Shown: positions 17,908-27,400 of the stretch, in pieces
Layout: the number at the start of each line of letters is the position of its first letter
Numbering within the stretch: position 1 is the stretch's first letter
NCBI GenBank assembly: GCA_900553855.1
Contig: USFG01000002.1
Location: 62,001-126,000, forward strand
DNA: 64,000 bases
DNA from: an uncultured Mycoplasmatota bacterium
Lineage (GTDB): Bacteria; Bacillota_I; Bacilli_A; RF39; UBA660
Reading direction: 5' to 3'
Translations under genes and position numbers: made by a program
Notes under the pieces: model-generated
Told to the model about the DNA's origin: nothing
What the model saw: the letters and a program-made list of their open reading frames with translations, nothing else
Database searches by the model: none

Positions 17908-18738
17908 CTATTTAGTCTTTCTACTAACAATTAACTTGCTAGATGCTTTCTTATTTTTACGAGTTTTATATCCAAGAGCAGGTTTACCCCAAGGAGTAAC
18001 AGGCCCTTTTCTACCGATAGGTGTTCTACCTTCACCACCACCATGTGGATGGTCGTTAGGATTCATAACAGATCCACGGTTATGAGGTCTAATTCCCATA
18101 TGGCGTGTTCTACCAGCCTTACCAATGTTAACTAATTCGTAATCTTCATTACCAACTACACCAACAGTTGCAAGACAACTACCTAAAACTTTTCTAGTTT
18201 CACCAGATTGTAATCTGATTAAAACATATTTTCCTTCTCTACCAAGAATTTGAGCAGATGAACCAGCACTTCTTGCAAGTTCAGCACCTTTACCAGGTTT
18301 TAATTCAACATTGTGAATTACTGTACCAACAGGAATTGCTTCAAGTGGTAATGTATTACCAACTTTAATATCAGCTGTTTTACTTGATATAACGATACTA
18401 CCAACTTCTAATCCTTTAGGAGCAATAATATATCTTTTTTCACCATCTTTATAAGTTAATAGAGCAATATTTGCTGTTCTATTTGGATCATATTCAATTG
18501 TAGTAACTCTAGCAGGAATATCAAATTTATCTCTTTTAAAATCAATTATACGATATTTTCTCTTAGCTCCACCACCGATATCTCTAACAGTAGTTTTACC
18601 TTGATTATTTCTACCACCAGTTTTAGATTTACTAACAAGTAAACTCTTTTCAGGAGCAGTAGCAGTAATCTCAGTATTTGTTAATGTACTCATACCTCTT
18701 AAACCATTAGTTGTTGGTTTATATTTTCTAATTCCCAT
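17908..18738 (-). CDS. rplB: 50S ribosomal protein L2
   Basis: 276 residues, normal. The conserved C-terminal loop MNPNDHPHGGGEGR, near the peptidyl-transferase centre, is intact, including the His required for activity. Flanked by rplW and rpsS. Confidence 0.97.
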   Translation of the reverse strand: MGIRKYKPTTNGLRGMSTLTNTEITATAPEKSLLVSKSKTGGRNNQGKTTVRDIGGGAKRKYRIIDFKRDKFDIPARVTTIEYDPNRTANIALLTYKDGEKRYIIAPKGLEVGSIVISSKTADIKVGNTLPLEAIPVGTVIHNVELKPGKGAELARSAGSSAQILGREGKYVLIRLQSGETRKVLGSCLATVGVVGNEDYELVNIGKAGRTRHMGIRPHNRGSVMNPNDHPHGGGEGRTPIGRKGPVTPWGKPALGYKTRKNKKASSKLIVSRKTK

Positions 18739-18746
18739 AAAAACAC

Positions 18747-19016
18747 CTACATTTCTATAGAACTACCGTCAGCAAGTTTTACGATAGCTTTCTTATAAGT
18801 TTTTCTAAATCCAGAGTATTTTCCAACTCTTTTTTTCTTAGGTTTAGTATTTAATGTATTAACACTAACAACTTTAACTTTAAATGTGCTTTCAATAGCA
18901 TCTTTAATTTGTAATTTATTAGCATCTTTAGCTACTTTAAATACATAAACATTTTGTGCCTTTAAGGCAGTTGTTTTTTCAGTAATAACTGGTGAATAAA
19001 TAATATCAGATTTCAT
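18747..19016 (-). CDS. rplW: 50S ribosomal protein L23
   Basis: 89 residues, beginning IIYSPVITEKTTALK. L23 is the main docking site for trigger factor and SRP at the exit tunnel. It overlaps the rplD stop by one base. Confidence 0.96.
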   Translation of the reverse strand: MKSDIIYSPVITEKTTALKAQNVYVFKVAKDANKLQIKDAIESTFKVKVVSVNTLNTKPKKKRVGKYSGFRKTYKKAIVKLADGSSIEM

Positions 19017-19639
19017 TATTTAAGCACCTCCTCTATTTGTTTTACTGCTTCTTCATCTAAAACAATAGTATCAGCATGTAACATATCATAAACATTAAGT
19101 TCACTTGTTAATAACACACCAACATTATTTAAGTTTCTTGATGCTAAATATAAGTTTTCAGCATCATTTGAAGTAATAAATAATGTTTTACCATTTAATC
19201 CTAAATTAGAAAGCATATTTTTTAAGTCTTTAGTTTTAAGAGATTCAACAGTTAAAGAATCAATAACTTTAATATTATTTTCTTTAGCTTTCATTGATAA
19301 TACACTTCTTAAAGCTAAAACTCTTTCTTTCTTATTCATTTTGAAAGTGTAATCTCTTGGAGTAACTCCAAATGCTACACCACCATGTCTATAATGTGGA
19401 GCACGTGTAGAACCTTGACGAGCATTACCAGTTCCTTTTTGTTTGTATGGTTTTCTACCACCACCAGAAACTTCTGCTCTAGTTTTAGTTTTATGTGTTC
19501 CTTGTCTTAATGAAGCAAGTTGTAAGTCTAAAGCTTTTTTAACAACAACTTCATTACTTTCTATATTATATATAGCATCGTTTAATTTAATATCTTTTAC
19601 TTTTTCACCGTTAAGGTTAATAATATCTACTTTTGCCAT
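19016..19639 (-). CDS. rplD: 50S ribosomal protein L4
   Basis: 207 residues. The internal loop that lines the exit tunnel is clear (GGGRKPYKQKGTGNARQGST). In other bacteria L4 can repress its own operon by binding the leader; whether it does so here is not shown. Located between rplC and rplW. Confidence 0.96.
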   Translation of the reverse strand: MAKVDIINLNGEKVKDIKLNDAIYNIESNEVVVKKALDLQLASLRQGTHKTKTRAEVSGGGRKPYKQKGTGNARQGSTRAPHYRHGGVAFGVTPRDYTFKMNKKERVLALRSVLSMKAKENNIKVIDSLTVESLKTKDLKNMLSNLGLNGKTLFITSNDAENLYLASRNLNNVGVLLTSELNVYDMLHADTIVLDEEAVKQIEEVLK

Positions 19640-19648
19640 CTATAACAC

Positions 19649-20374
19649 CTACTTTACTTCCTCAGTTGTAACAGCGTCTTCTGCAGTTGGAGCTTCAACA
19701 GCAACATTTTCTTCAGTTTCATAAGAAACTAAATCAAAAGTACCTTTCTTTCCGCCTTTAACAGCTTCTTTAATTACAACTAATGATTTTTTAGCACCTG
19801 GTACATTACCACTTACTAAAATATAATTGTCTTCTAAATTAACATCTACAATGCTTAAGTTTTGAACAGTAACTGTATCAACACCCATATGTCCTGATAG
19901 CATTTTACCCTTTAAAACTCTCATTGGTCTCATTGTACCCATTGAACCAGGTCTTCTGTGATATCTTGAACCGTGAGTTTTAGGTCCTTCTGATTGATTA
20001 TTTCTAACAATAACACCAGTAAAACCATGTCCCTTACTTGTTCCAGTAACATCAACTTTTTGTCCTACTTCAAATATGTCTGCTTTAATTTCGCTTCCAA
20101 CTTGATATTCGCTAGCATTAGATACTCTAATCTCTTTTAAGAAGCGCTTAGGTGCAGAACCAGCCTTTTTAGCATGTCCTATTTCTGCTTTTGTAGCATT
20201 TTTTTCTTTTTTATCAGAAATACCTAATTGAATAGCTTCATAACCATCAGTAGCAGTTGTTTTAACTTGCATTACTTTATTAGGTTCAGTGCTAATTACA
20301 GTAACAGGAATAATTTTTCCATCTTTCGTAAATACTTCGGTCATACCGACTTTACGTCCTAAGATTCCTTTCAT
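19649..20374 (-). CDS. rplC: 50S ribosomal protein L3 with acidic C-terminal extension
   Basis: ATG at 20374 (241 residues) is preferred: it gives the family start MKGILGRKVGMTEVF and follows GGAGG by 8 nt. The signature around GTGNKGHGF-like residues (TGTSKGHGFTGVIVRNN) is present. The last 25-30 residues are an extra Glu/Ala/Thr/Val-rich tail; typical L3 is about 210 residues. Confidence 0.95.
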   Translation of the reverse strand: MKGILGRKVGMTEVFTKDGKIIPVTVISTEPNKVMQVKTTATDGYEAIQLGISDKKEKNATKAEIGHAKKAGSAPKRFLKEIRVSNASEYQVGSEIKADIFEVGQKVDVTGTSKGHGFTGVIVRNNQSEGPKTHGSRYHRRPGSMGTMRPMRVLKGKMLSGHMGVDTVTVQNLSIVDVNLEDNYILVSGNVPGAKKSLVVIKEAVKGGKKGTFDLVSYETEENVAVEAPTAEDAVTTEEVK

Positions 20375-20393
20375 CTTTCTTTCCTCCATCTAA

Positions 20394-20699
20394 TTATTTT
20401 GTTTTAATTTCAACATCAACGCCACTTGGAATATCTAAGTGAGTTAAAGCATCCATTGTTTCCTTACTAGGATCCTTAATATCAATAAGTCTCTTGTGAG
20501 TACGCATTTCAAATTGTTCACGAGCATCTTTGTATTTATGTACAGCTCTTAAAACAGTAATCTTTTGAATTTCTGTTGGAAGAGGTACAGGTCCAGAGAT
20601 AACTCCTCCTGTTCTTTTAACAGTTTCTACAATCTTAGCGCAAGCAGTATCAAGAAGTCTATGATCATAAGCTTTTAGTTTGATTCTTACCTTTGACAT
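20394..20699 (-). CDS. rpsJ: 30S ribosomal protein S10 / NusE
   Basis: 101 residues with the S10 signature (IKLKAYDHRLLDTACAKI) and central loop. Besides its ribosomal role it acts as NusE in antitermination. It is the first gene of the long r-protein operon, with a GGGAGG site and a 130-nt leader upstream. Confidence 0.97.
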   Translation of the reverse strand: MSKVRIKLKAYDHRLLDTACAKIVETVKRTGGVISGPVPLPTEIQKITVLRAVHKYKDAREQFEMRTHKRLIDIKDPSKETMDALTHLDIPSGVDVEIKTK

Positions 20700-20829
20700 T
20701 TTATGTCCTCCCTTCGTCTATATCTTGTATAAACATGATTCCGTAACGAATACCCTGATATTTTAAGAAAATATCTCACAACATCTCCTAGCGTATCAGC
20801 AACCTCGCACATCTAAACCAGTCAAACTA
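20700..20829 (-). promoter_or_regulatory. Structured leader of the S10 operon
   Basis: About 130 nt separate the predicted transcription start from the rpsJ ATG. This stretch is much richer in G and C than other spacers here. It contains a perfect 8-bp hairpin (GATATTTT / AAAATATC, 3-nt loop) and an element reading GAGGTTGCTGATACGC. Such leaders carry r-protein autoregulation in other bacteria; the identity of any ligand is inference. Confidence 0.5.
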
Positions 20830-20835
20830 GAAGTT

Positions 20836-20864
20836 ATTATACCCTATAATCACTATTATTTCAA
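20836..20864 (-). promoter_or_regulatory. Promoter of the S10 ribosomal-protein operon
   Basis: Minus strand: TTGAAA (20859-20864), 17-bp spacer, TATAAT (20836-20841). An ideal SigA promoter placed about 137 bp before rpsJ. Confidence 0.85.
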
Positions 20865-20910
20865 GCCATTTATCGCTATTTTTTTACAAAAATTAAAAAA
20901 CTTAAAAATC

Positions 20911-20938
20911 AAAAAAAAGAATAGCTATTAAACCATTC
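20911..20938 (-). terminator. Intrinsic terminator upstream of the S10 promoter
   Basis: A 6-bp stem (20919-20924 with 20933-20938, one G-U pair) with 8-nt loop and eight T on the minus strand. It ends transcription from the permease region just before the S10 promoter. Confidence 0.7.
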
Positions 20939-20945
20939 CTTAATT

Positions 20946-21141
20946 TTATCTCTCAATATAATTAAATAATATATTCTTATCAGAATTATCTAAATACTCT
21001 TCTATAACACCATTATAACCTAAGCATCCATTATTCCAAACACTAATCACATTTATTAATTTATCATTATAATCATACAAATATAACACATATTAAAATT
21101 ATAAATAAACAACTAGCAATAATTATCTCTTTTTTCTTCAT
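20946..21141 (-). pseudogene. Small frameshifted ORF (signal or membrane peptide)
   Basis: Minus-strand reading from ATG 21141 gives a 22-residue hydrophobic start (MKKKEIIIASCLFIILICVI...) and then a stop. Shifting frame by one restores 43 more residues (YDYNDKLINVISVWNN..., ending FNYIER) to a TAA at 20946. The whole would be about 65 residues, exported or membrane-attached, with a Cys near the anchor as in a lipoprotein. No family is recognised. The 300-odd bases between rpsJ and the permease otherwise hold only the leader, promoter and terminator. Confidence 0.5.
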
Positions 21142-21156
21142 TTATTTTTCCAAATA

Positions 21157-22392
21157 TTATTTATCACTTAATTTAACAACTGCATGAGTCTTACTATTAA
21201 TTCTTTCTAAGTCGATATAATCTTTAGTTTCACTAGGTAAATTCTTTTCTTCTAATCTAATTGTAACTAAATTATGGACATATCCATAAATTAATGCGAA
21301 TACTGGTACACCTAGTAGTAATCCAATAATTCCAAAAGCATCACCAAAGAATAAAATAGAAGCAAGTACCCAGAATGATTTTAATCCTGTTTTAGATCCA
21401 CATAATTTTGGCTCAATAACATAACTATCAATTTGTTGTAATGCTATTATAAATATAATAAATATAATACACATTTTACCTCCGCCATGTACTTCATCCA
21501 TAAGGATTAATAAAGCACTAGGTATAGTTCCAATATATGGACCAAAATAAGGAATCATATTTGTTAAACCAACTGTAACACCAATTAATAAAGCATAATC
21601 ACTAAAGCCTAAAATAGTTAGAAATATAAATGTAATAAATCCAATTGTAAAACCATCAAGTAATTTACCAACAATAAAGTTTCCAAATATATCATTAGTG
21701 TGTCTAGCATTATCCATAATATGATTAGCCACTTTTACCCCAAAGATACTATAAATAATCTTCTTAGTTCCCGCAACAAAGTTGTCTTTATCAGATAAAT
21801 AATAAATAGAAATAACAAATCCCATAAATACTTTAAATACTACTTTAACTGCACCAAATAGTCCATTAGATACTATTGTAATCATATCCTCTAACTTAGG
21901 AAGAAAATTATTAATCATAGTATTTAAACTTTCATTAATAGTACTATAATTAGCGTTTATTGCCTCAGCAAGTCCACTAGAATCAGTCTTAGCAATTAAA
22001 TAATCTTTTATATCTTTAATATATGTTGGCATATTAACAACTAGTGATTGAATACTCTTTAAAAGTGCCGGAATAATACTATTAAACAAAATAATTGTAA
22101 GTGTTAAAAAAATAACACAGGTAGTAAGTAAACTTAAATTATTAGCTACTTTATCTTTTTTTACAAATTTATCAAAAACATTTTTCTTAAAAAATATAAC
22201 TATTGGATTTAATAAATAAGCAAATACAAATCCAATAATAAATGGACTAAACAATCCCACTATTGTTCCTAAAAATTTCCATATCTTATCTATATTAAAT
22301 ATTATAAATGTAAGTAATATACAAGCACCTATAACCATAAATATAGTTAAACCTAATTGATAGTACTTATTTTCTTTAATTTTTTCTTTCAT
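21157..22392 (-). CDS. AI-2E family transporter (YdbI/YtvI-like permease)
   Basis: 411 residues with about eight transmembrane segments. The layout matches the AI-2E/PerM family: two N-terminal helices, a soluble loop, then a C-terminal cluster containing a GLTNMIPYFGPYIG motif and a GDAFGIIGLLLGVPVFA motif. Members have been linked to autoinducer-2 export or Na+/H+ antiport; the substrate here cannot be told. A Lys/Glu-rich cytosolic tail follows. It lies upstream of the frameshifted small ORF and downstream of a hypothetical membrane protein. Confidence 0.85.
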   Translation of the reverse strand: MKEKIKENKYYQLGLTIFMVIGACILLTFIIFNIDKIWKFLGTIVGLFSPFIIGFVFAYLLNPIVIFFKKNVFDKFVKKDKVANNLSLLTTCVIFLTLTIILFNSIIPALLKSIQSLVVNMPTYIKDIKDYLIAKTDSSGLAEAINANYSTINESLNTMINNFLPKLEDMITIVSNGLFGAVKVVFKVFMGFVISIYYLSDKDNFVAGTKKIIYSIFGVKVANHIMDNARHTNDIFGNFIVGKLLDGFTIGFITFIFLTILGFSDYALLIGVTVGLTNMIPYFGPYIGTIPSALLILMDEVHGGGKMCIIFIIFIIALQQIDSYVIEPKLCGSKTGLKSFWVLASILFFGDAFGIIGLLLGVPVFALIYGYVHNLVTIRLEEKNLPSETKDYIDLERINSKTHAVVKLSDK

Positions 22393-22412
22393 CTAAATCT
22401 ACCTCCTAATAA

Positions 22413-22976
22413 TTACATTACTTCATAATTCAATATATTTTCTTTATTATCATTAATTATTCTAACACTATAACCACCATTATCTTTAAAACTCAAGTAA
22501 TATTTAACACCATCTATTTCGTATAAATAATTTTTATTTTTTTCAATTTCAGTAGCTTCATTTTTATTAAATAAATCAATTAAGTAATAAGGATTAATAT
22601 ATCTTGTATCTATATTAACAATTAAAAAATCTCCAATTTCATTATCATTATCCTTTGTTAAATTTCCCTTTTCATACTTAACATTATAACTTGTTCCATC
22701 ATCATATGTTAAAGTACCCTTAAATATATCATTTTCATAAACACCTTCAACAATATAATCGTCTATTTTATAATATACTTTTAACTTCTTATTAGCTAAA
22801 TTATGTATTTTATGTTTAAATTCAAGCCTGCTTTCTTCTTTATTATTATTTTTAATTTGATTCTTATTTGAAACTATACATAAACAGACTACAAACAATA
22901 TAAATATAGCCCACAATATTAGTTTAATAATATTTTTATATTTAGGATCTTTCCATAAGCTTACTAAATCACTCAT
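22413..22976 (-). CDS. Hypothetical single-pass membrane protein
   Basis: 187 residues. A hydrophobic segment at about residues 17-36 follows a short N-terminus (LWKDPKYKN); the remainder is polar, beta-rich and rich in Asn/Lys/Tyr, probably outside the cell. No family recognised. It starts at the last base of fmt (1-bp overlap), so it is translationally coupled to it. Confidence 0.6.
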   Translation of the reverse strand: MSDLVSLWKDPKYKNIIKLILWAIFILFVVCLCIVSNKNQIKNNNKEESRLEFKHKIHNLANKKLKVYYKIDDYIVEGVYENDIFKGTLTYDDGTSYNVKYEKGNLTKDNDNEIGDFLIVNIDTRYINPYYLIDLFNKNEATEIEKNKNYLYEIDGVKYYLSFKDNGGYSVRIINDNKENILNYEVM

Positions 22977-23902
22977 TATTTAACCTCTTTACCTACTATT
23001 TCATCATGATAACCATTAAAGAAATCTTTAACGTTCATTATATTTTTACCAATTGGCTTTATTTTTAAAACCATTATACCTTTATCTTTTGCCATAATTG
23101 TAAATGAATTTTTATCCTTACTTACCACTGTACTTACTTTACCACTCGCATCAACTATTTTACATTCTGCGATTTTATACTCTATATCATCAATTTTAAT
23201 ATTTGGTAATGGATTTGGACTTAACATACGATATCTATTAAATATTTCTTTGGCAGTTACACTAAAATCTAAATGTTCATCTTCTCTTGTAATAATTGGT
23301 GAGAAAGTAACCTTGCTAATGTCTTGTTTTACTCTATTATTAGTACCATCTATTAAACTAGGTAAATATTTTATTATCATATTAGAAGCAATTATACTTA
23401 ATTTATTAGTTAACGACTCAATATTATCATTATCTTCTATTTTAATTTCTTCTTTTGCAATCATGTCACCAGAATCCATACCTTTATCCATATACATTAA
23501 AGTGATTCCTGTTTTTTCATCACCATTTAAAAGAGCATAATGAATTGGTGCACCACCTCGATATTTAGGAAGTAAACTACCATGTAAATTAAAACAACCT
23601 AATTTTGGTATATTTAATATTTCTTCACATAAAATTTGACCATAGGCACAAGTAATAATCATATCTGGGTTAAGTTCCTTAATAAATTCATAATCACTTC
23701 TTAGTTTGATAGGACTATAAACCTTTAATCCTAAACTAATAGCTTTCTCTTTAACAGGACACATTGTAAGGACTTTTTTTCTACCTACATATGCATCAGG
23801 TGCCGTAACAACTCCAACGACATTTACATTTTTATTTAATTCTTCAAGTACCGAAACACTAAAGGAAGGACTCCCCATAAATAATACATTTAAATCTTTC
23901 AT
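22976..23902 (-). CDS. fmt: Methionyl-tRNA formyltransferase
   Basis: ATG at 23902 (308 residues, MKDLNVLFMGSPSFS) is preferred over an in-frame GTG at 23911; an AAGGAGAG site lies upstream. It formylates Met-tRNA(fMet) using 10-formyl-tetrahydrofolate. The catalytic segment FNLHGSLLPKYRGGAP and the downstream DKGMDSGDM motif are intact, and the C-terminal OB-like tRNA-binding domain is present. def (deformylase) is not in the window. Confidence 0.94.
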   Translation of the reverse strand: MKDLNVLFMGSPSFSVSVLEELNKNVNVVGVVTAPDAYVGRKKVLTMCPVKEKAISLGLKVYSPIKLRSDYEFIKELNPDMIITCAYGQILCEEILNIPKLGCFNLHGSLLPKYRGGAPIHYALLNGDEKTGITLMYMDKGMDSGDMIAKEEIKIEDNDNIESLTNKLSIIASNMIIKYLPSLIDGTNNRVKQDISKVTFSPIITREDEHLDFSVTAKEIFNRYRMLSPNPLPNIKIDDIEYKIAECKIVDASGKVSTVVSKDKNSFTIMAKDKGIMVLKIKPIGKNIMNVKDFFNGYHDEIVGKEVK

Positions 23903-23940
23903 AAAAATCACTCTCCTTTATATCTATTTAAATATTACCA

Positions 23941-23965
23941 TAAAAAAAGATAGTTTTCACTAACT
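23941..23965 (-). terminator. Possible weak terminator after the acyl-CoA ligase
   Basis: Minus strand AGTTAG / CTATCT with one central mismatch, 6-nt loop, then seven T. The stem is short and imperfect. Confidence 0.35.
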
Positions 23966-24002
23966 TTTATTTAATTCTTTTATTTATACCTCTTAAATTG
24001 CA

Positions 24003-25727
24003 TTATTTTTGTAAATCTCTATAAGCTACCTTACCAATTGCCGTAACAGGTATATTTTCTCTAAACTCAAACTCAGTTGGCTGAGCATATCTGGCAATAT
24101 TTTCTTTACAATATTTTCTAATTTCAGTTCTAATATTTAAACTATCTTCAATCCCCTTTTTTAATACAATAACTGCTTTAGGAGTTTGACTTTTAATTTT
24201 ATGAGGAACTGCTACTACTGTGCAATCAGCAACATATTTGCATTTTTTTATAATTTCTTCTAATTCAATTGGATAAATATTATAACCATTACTAATAATC
24301 ATTCTTTTAGCACGAGAGGTATAGAAAATAAATCCATTTTTATCCATATATCCTAAATCACCTGTATGAAGCCATGTTCGGCCATCATGATGTCTTATCA
24401 GTGTATTTTTAGTTTCTTTATCCTCATTAATATATCCCATAAATATAGTTGGACCAGTTACACATATTTCACCTATATCATTTATACATTTTTCTACATC
24501 ACTATTTGGTTCAAATATTTTAATAATTATATCTGGATTAGGTACTCCTAAAGTTCCATTATGAACATACTTTTCATCAATTGGAGCAGTAGATGAACAA
24601 AAACCAGAAGCTTCAGATAATCCATATCCTACTTTTACAATAGCGTTACTACCATGTTCTTTTAAAAATTTTTCAAAATCATTTTTTGTTTCTGGTGATA
24701 GATAATCTCCACCTACAACTACAACCTTTATATCCTTAAGACCATTCCTACTAAACTCTAAACCTTCTAATGACATTTTTAGAAGAGACGGTACTGCTGG
24801 ATAGACATTTGGTTTATATTTTTTTAATTCAGAATTTATCTTTTTAGTATTTAATTTAGGTACTAAAATAGCTGTCATTCCACTTATTAAACAAGTATGA
24901 ACACATAAAGCGAGACCAAAAACATGAAAAATAGGAAGTGCGGATAAAACACTGTTGCCTGGATTTAATTCATCACAAACATTTATTGTTTGAAGTGCCA
25001 TAGCATTAAAATTCAAATTAGACAAGATTATTCCTTTAGGTTTACCAGTTGTTCCACCACTATAGATTATTGCAGCTGGATCAGTAGATTTTCTTTTTAT
25101 ATAAGGTTCTTCTAATGTTTGATAAGAAATAAAATCAGACCAAGATATCATATTACCTTCTAATTTTAAATTAGTTGATTCTTTTAAATTATAAATCATC
25201 TTTTTTACTTTAATTAAACTATTAGAATTAGGTACTAAAATAAAATGCTTTACTTTAATTTTTTTCGCATTAGGCATAGATGTATCAGAACAAAATAAGA
25301 CAGTACTATTAGTTTCATCTAACGCTCTTTTAATATCCTTAGTAGATGATAATGGATGAATAATATTAGCAATGGCACCTATTTTATTAATTGCATATAT
25401 TAATGAGATACTTTCAGGAGTGTTTGGCATACAAATTGTTACACATTCATTTTCAACAATATTAAACTGAGTTAAAGCCTTAGCTATTTTATCAATTCTT
25501 TTTAAAAATCCTTTATAAGAAACACTCGCACCATAATAAGAATATGCTGTTCTTTTTTCATTTCTAATTACAGATTCTTTTAAATAATCATACATACTTC
25601 CTTGATAATAATTTAAGCTTTCAGGAACATTTTTATAATATTTTAACCAAGGTTTTTCTTTATTATAATTTATTTCTATTTTTAAATATTTTAACATTTT
25701 TTCTATATAATCATTTACTTTTCCCAT
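24003..25727 (-). CDS. AMP-forming acyl-CoA ligase
   Basis: 574 residues, an ANL-superfamily adenylating enzyme. The ATP-binding loop is YSGGTTGKPKG (near residue 220); the A5 segment (VGYGLSEASGFC), the A7 motif (WLHTGDLGYMDKNGF) and the C-terminal lysine (AIGKVAYRDL) are present. It activates a carboxylate to acyl-AMP and then acyl-CoA; the neighbours (glycolipid synthase, plsC remnant) suggest a fatty acid. Substrate is inferred. Confidence 0.85.
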   Translation of the reverse strand: MGKVNDYIEKMLKYLKIEINYNKEKPWLKYYKNVPESLNYYQGSMYDYLKESVIRNEKRTAYSYYGASVSYKGFLKRIDKIAKALTQFNIVENECVTICMPNTPESISLIYAINKIGAIANIIHPLSSTKDIKRALDETNSTVLFCSDTSMPNAKKIKVKHFILVPNSNSLIKVKKMIYNLKESTNLKLEGNMISWSDFISYQTLEEPYIKRKSTDPAAIIYSGGTTGKPKGIILSNLNFNAMALQTINVCDELNPGNSVLSALPIFHVFGLALCVHTCLISGMTAILVPKLNTKKINSELKKYKPNVYPAVPSLLKMSLEGLEFSRNGLKDIKVVVVGGDYLSPETKNDFEKFLKEHGSNAIVKVGYGLSEASGFCSSTAPIDEKYVHNGTLGVPNPDIIIKIFEPNSDVEKCINDIGEICVTGPTIFMGYINEDKETKNTLIRHHDGRTWLHTGDLGYMDKNGFIFYTSRAKRMIISNGYNIYPIELEEIIKKCKYVADCTVVAVPHKIKSQTPKAVIVLKKGIEDSLNIRTEIRKYCKENIARYAQPTEFEFRENIPVTAIGKVAYRDLQK

Positions 25728-25749
25728 TTTTATTTTCCTCTCATATATA

Positions 25750-26835
25750 TTAAAAGTTTTCTTTAATTATATTCACTAATTCTTTAGCAGATTCACTATT
25801 TATATATTTATTTTGATTATTAATTAATTTTGTTTGTAATTCTTTATTATATAATAATTCATTAATCATATCTTTTAATTCTAAATAATTATTACAATTA
25901 AGACTCATATTATGTTCTTTAAAATAATTCATATTATATGTTTCAATTCCTGGAATAGCAAACATATGAATTAACGGCTTTCTTATTGCAGCTATCTCAG
26001 TTGAAGATAATCCACCAGGTTTAGATACAACAACATCAGCGGTATAAATAAAATCATTTATATTCTTAGTAAATCCAAAAGGAATAACATTTTTAAAATT
26101 TCTATCCTGTATCTCCTCTAGTAATTTCATATTTGTTCCACATATAGTTATAATCTTATAATTTTCGTTTTCTAATTGTTTTAATAAAGCAAGTACATTA
26201 CCAAATCCCATACTACCTAACATAATTAAAATAATTTTATCATCATTACTTAAATTTAATTCTTTTCTTATGTCTTTAGCAGTATTAACAAACCTTGATG
26301 AAACAGGGATACCTATCGGATTAATGGCATCTTTACTATTTCCTTTTTTAATAAATTTATCTTCTAAATCTCTAGGAATTACCAACAAATCAGGTTTACT
26401 TTCTTCCATAAAAGGACATGGTTCATAGTCTGTTGCAATGGTTATAAATTTAACTTTTTCTTCATTATGTTTATTTATAGCAGTAAGAGTTAAAGAAGGA
26501 AATAGATGAGTTGTAATAACTAATGTAAAATTATTATCATTAATATATTTTAATAAACTATTAGCATGTAACTTATTAGCTAAATAGACAGGACTAGTTA
26601 ACCTAGAATCACTATATAAGTCTCCTATACTATATAAACCTTTAAATACTTTACCATTTCCTTTTAATGACGCTAAATATATTTTAGAAGATAATTCTTT
26701 AGCTTTGGGATTTACTATATCAAAGAAATCTTTAAATTCACATTCAATATTATTTTCTTTTAATTCTTCTTCTATATATCTAGCACATGAATTATGTCCG
26801 CCACCTGTACTACAAGATAATATCAATATTTTCAT
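25750..26835 (-). CDS. MGDG synthase/UgtP-type diacylglycerol glycosyltransferase
   Basis: 361 residues, GT-B fold of family GT28. The N-terminal acceptor domain begins with SCSTGGGHNSCARYI, typical of MGDG_synth, and the C-terminal donor site has VVSKPGGLSSTEIAA. It is a membrane-associated enzyme that adds sugar to diacylglycerol, giving glycolipids and possibly the lipoteichoic acid anchor. Next to an acyl-CoA ligase and a decayed acyltransferase, so the locus was a membrane-lipid cluster. The sugar added is unknown. Confidence 0.82.
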   Translation of the reverse strand: MKILILSCSTGGGHNSCARYIEEELKENNIECEFKDFFDIVNPKAKELSSKIYLASLKGNGKVFKGLYSIGDLYSDSRLTSPVYLANKLHANSLLKYINDNNFTLVITTHLFPSLTLTAINKHNEEKVKFITIATDYEPCPFMEESKPDLLVIPRDLEDKFIKKGNSKDAINPIGIPVSSRFVNTAKDIRKELNLSNDDKIILIMLGSMGFGNVLALLKQLENENYKIITICGTNMKLLEEIQDRNFKNVIPFGFTKNINDFIYTADVVVSKPGGLSSTEIAAIRKPLIHMFAIPGIETYNMNYFKEHNMSLNCNNYLELKDMINELLYNKELQTKLINNQNKYINSESAKELVNIIKENF

Positions 26836-27400
26836 TTATTTTCTCCTTCATCATAGTTTCAGTTCTTTCTTTTAAATCTCTTATTTTTACATAATAAGAC
26901 CATAGTGATCCTTCGGGATACATTTGAACAACTATATTATTATTTAATTCATTAATTACATCATGATAAAAATTTTCTTTTCCATTTTTACTTTTAGGAA
27001 TTGGAACTCCATGAAGTATGTCTTATAAATGGAATTTTAAAATTTTCTTCTAAGGTTGGAAAATATGTTTTACGAGGAAAAGTTATTAAGCCAGTAAGAA
27101 TACAATCAATATAATGAATATGGTTAGAAACAGTAACTACTCCTCTATTTTTAATTAAATTTTCTTTACCAGTAATTTTAAATCCTAAAAAAATTTTAGC
27201 AATAAAATATAAAATTAAAGCAATTGGTCTAATTAATATATCAGTTATAAAGTCTATAAATAAATTTTTAGGAATAAAACCATAGTCATCATTTATTTTT
27301 ATAGGTAGAACACCAAATGATGTACTACATGTTCATCTTCTTTTAAATTATTATAATTATACTTCTTCACATAATATTTAACGCTTAATACGTTATATTT
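26836..27400 (-). pseudogene. Decayed PlsC-like lysophospholipid acyltransferase
   Basis: No intact ORF, but minus-strand frames give a recognisable acyltransferase in pieces. One frame holds a membrane segment and motif I, NHIHYIDC (H-x4-D). Another frame, after a shift near 27020, holds GVPIPKSKNGKENF and the motif III region YPEGSLW. The stretch after it jumps from SYYVKIR to DLKERTETMMKEK, as if about 60-80 residues had been deleted. A third frame shift is seen near 27320. The family normally acylates lysophosphatidic acid. It fills the 690-bp gap before valS; nothing else is visible there apart from the valS terminator. Confidence 0.75.

Noticed and set aside
19443..19724. A 93-codon plus-strand ORF opposite rplD/rplC
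   Set aside because: Antisense shadow across two genes, without its own signals.
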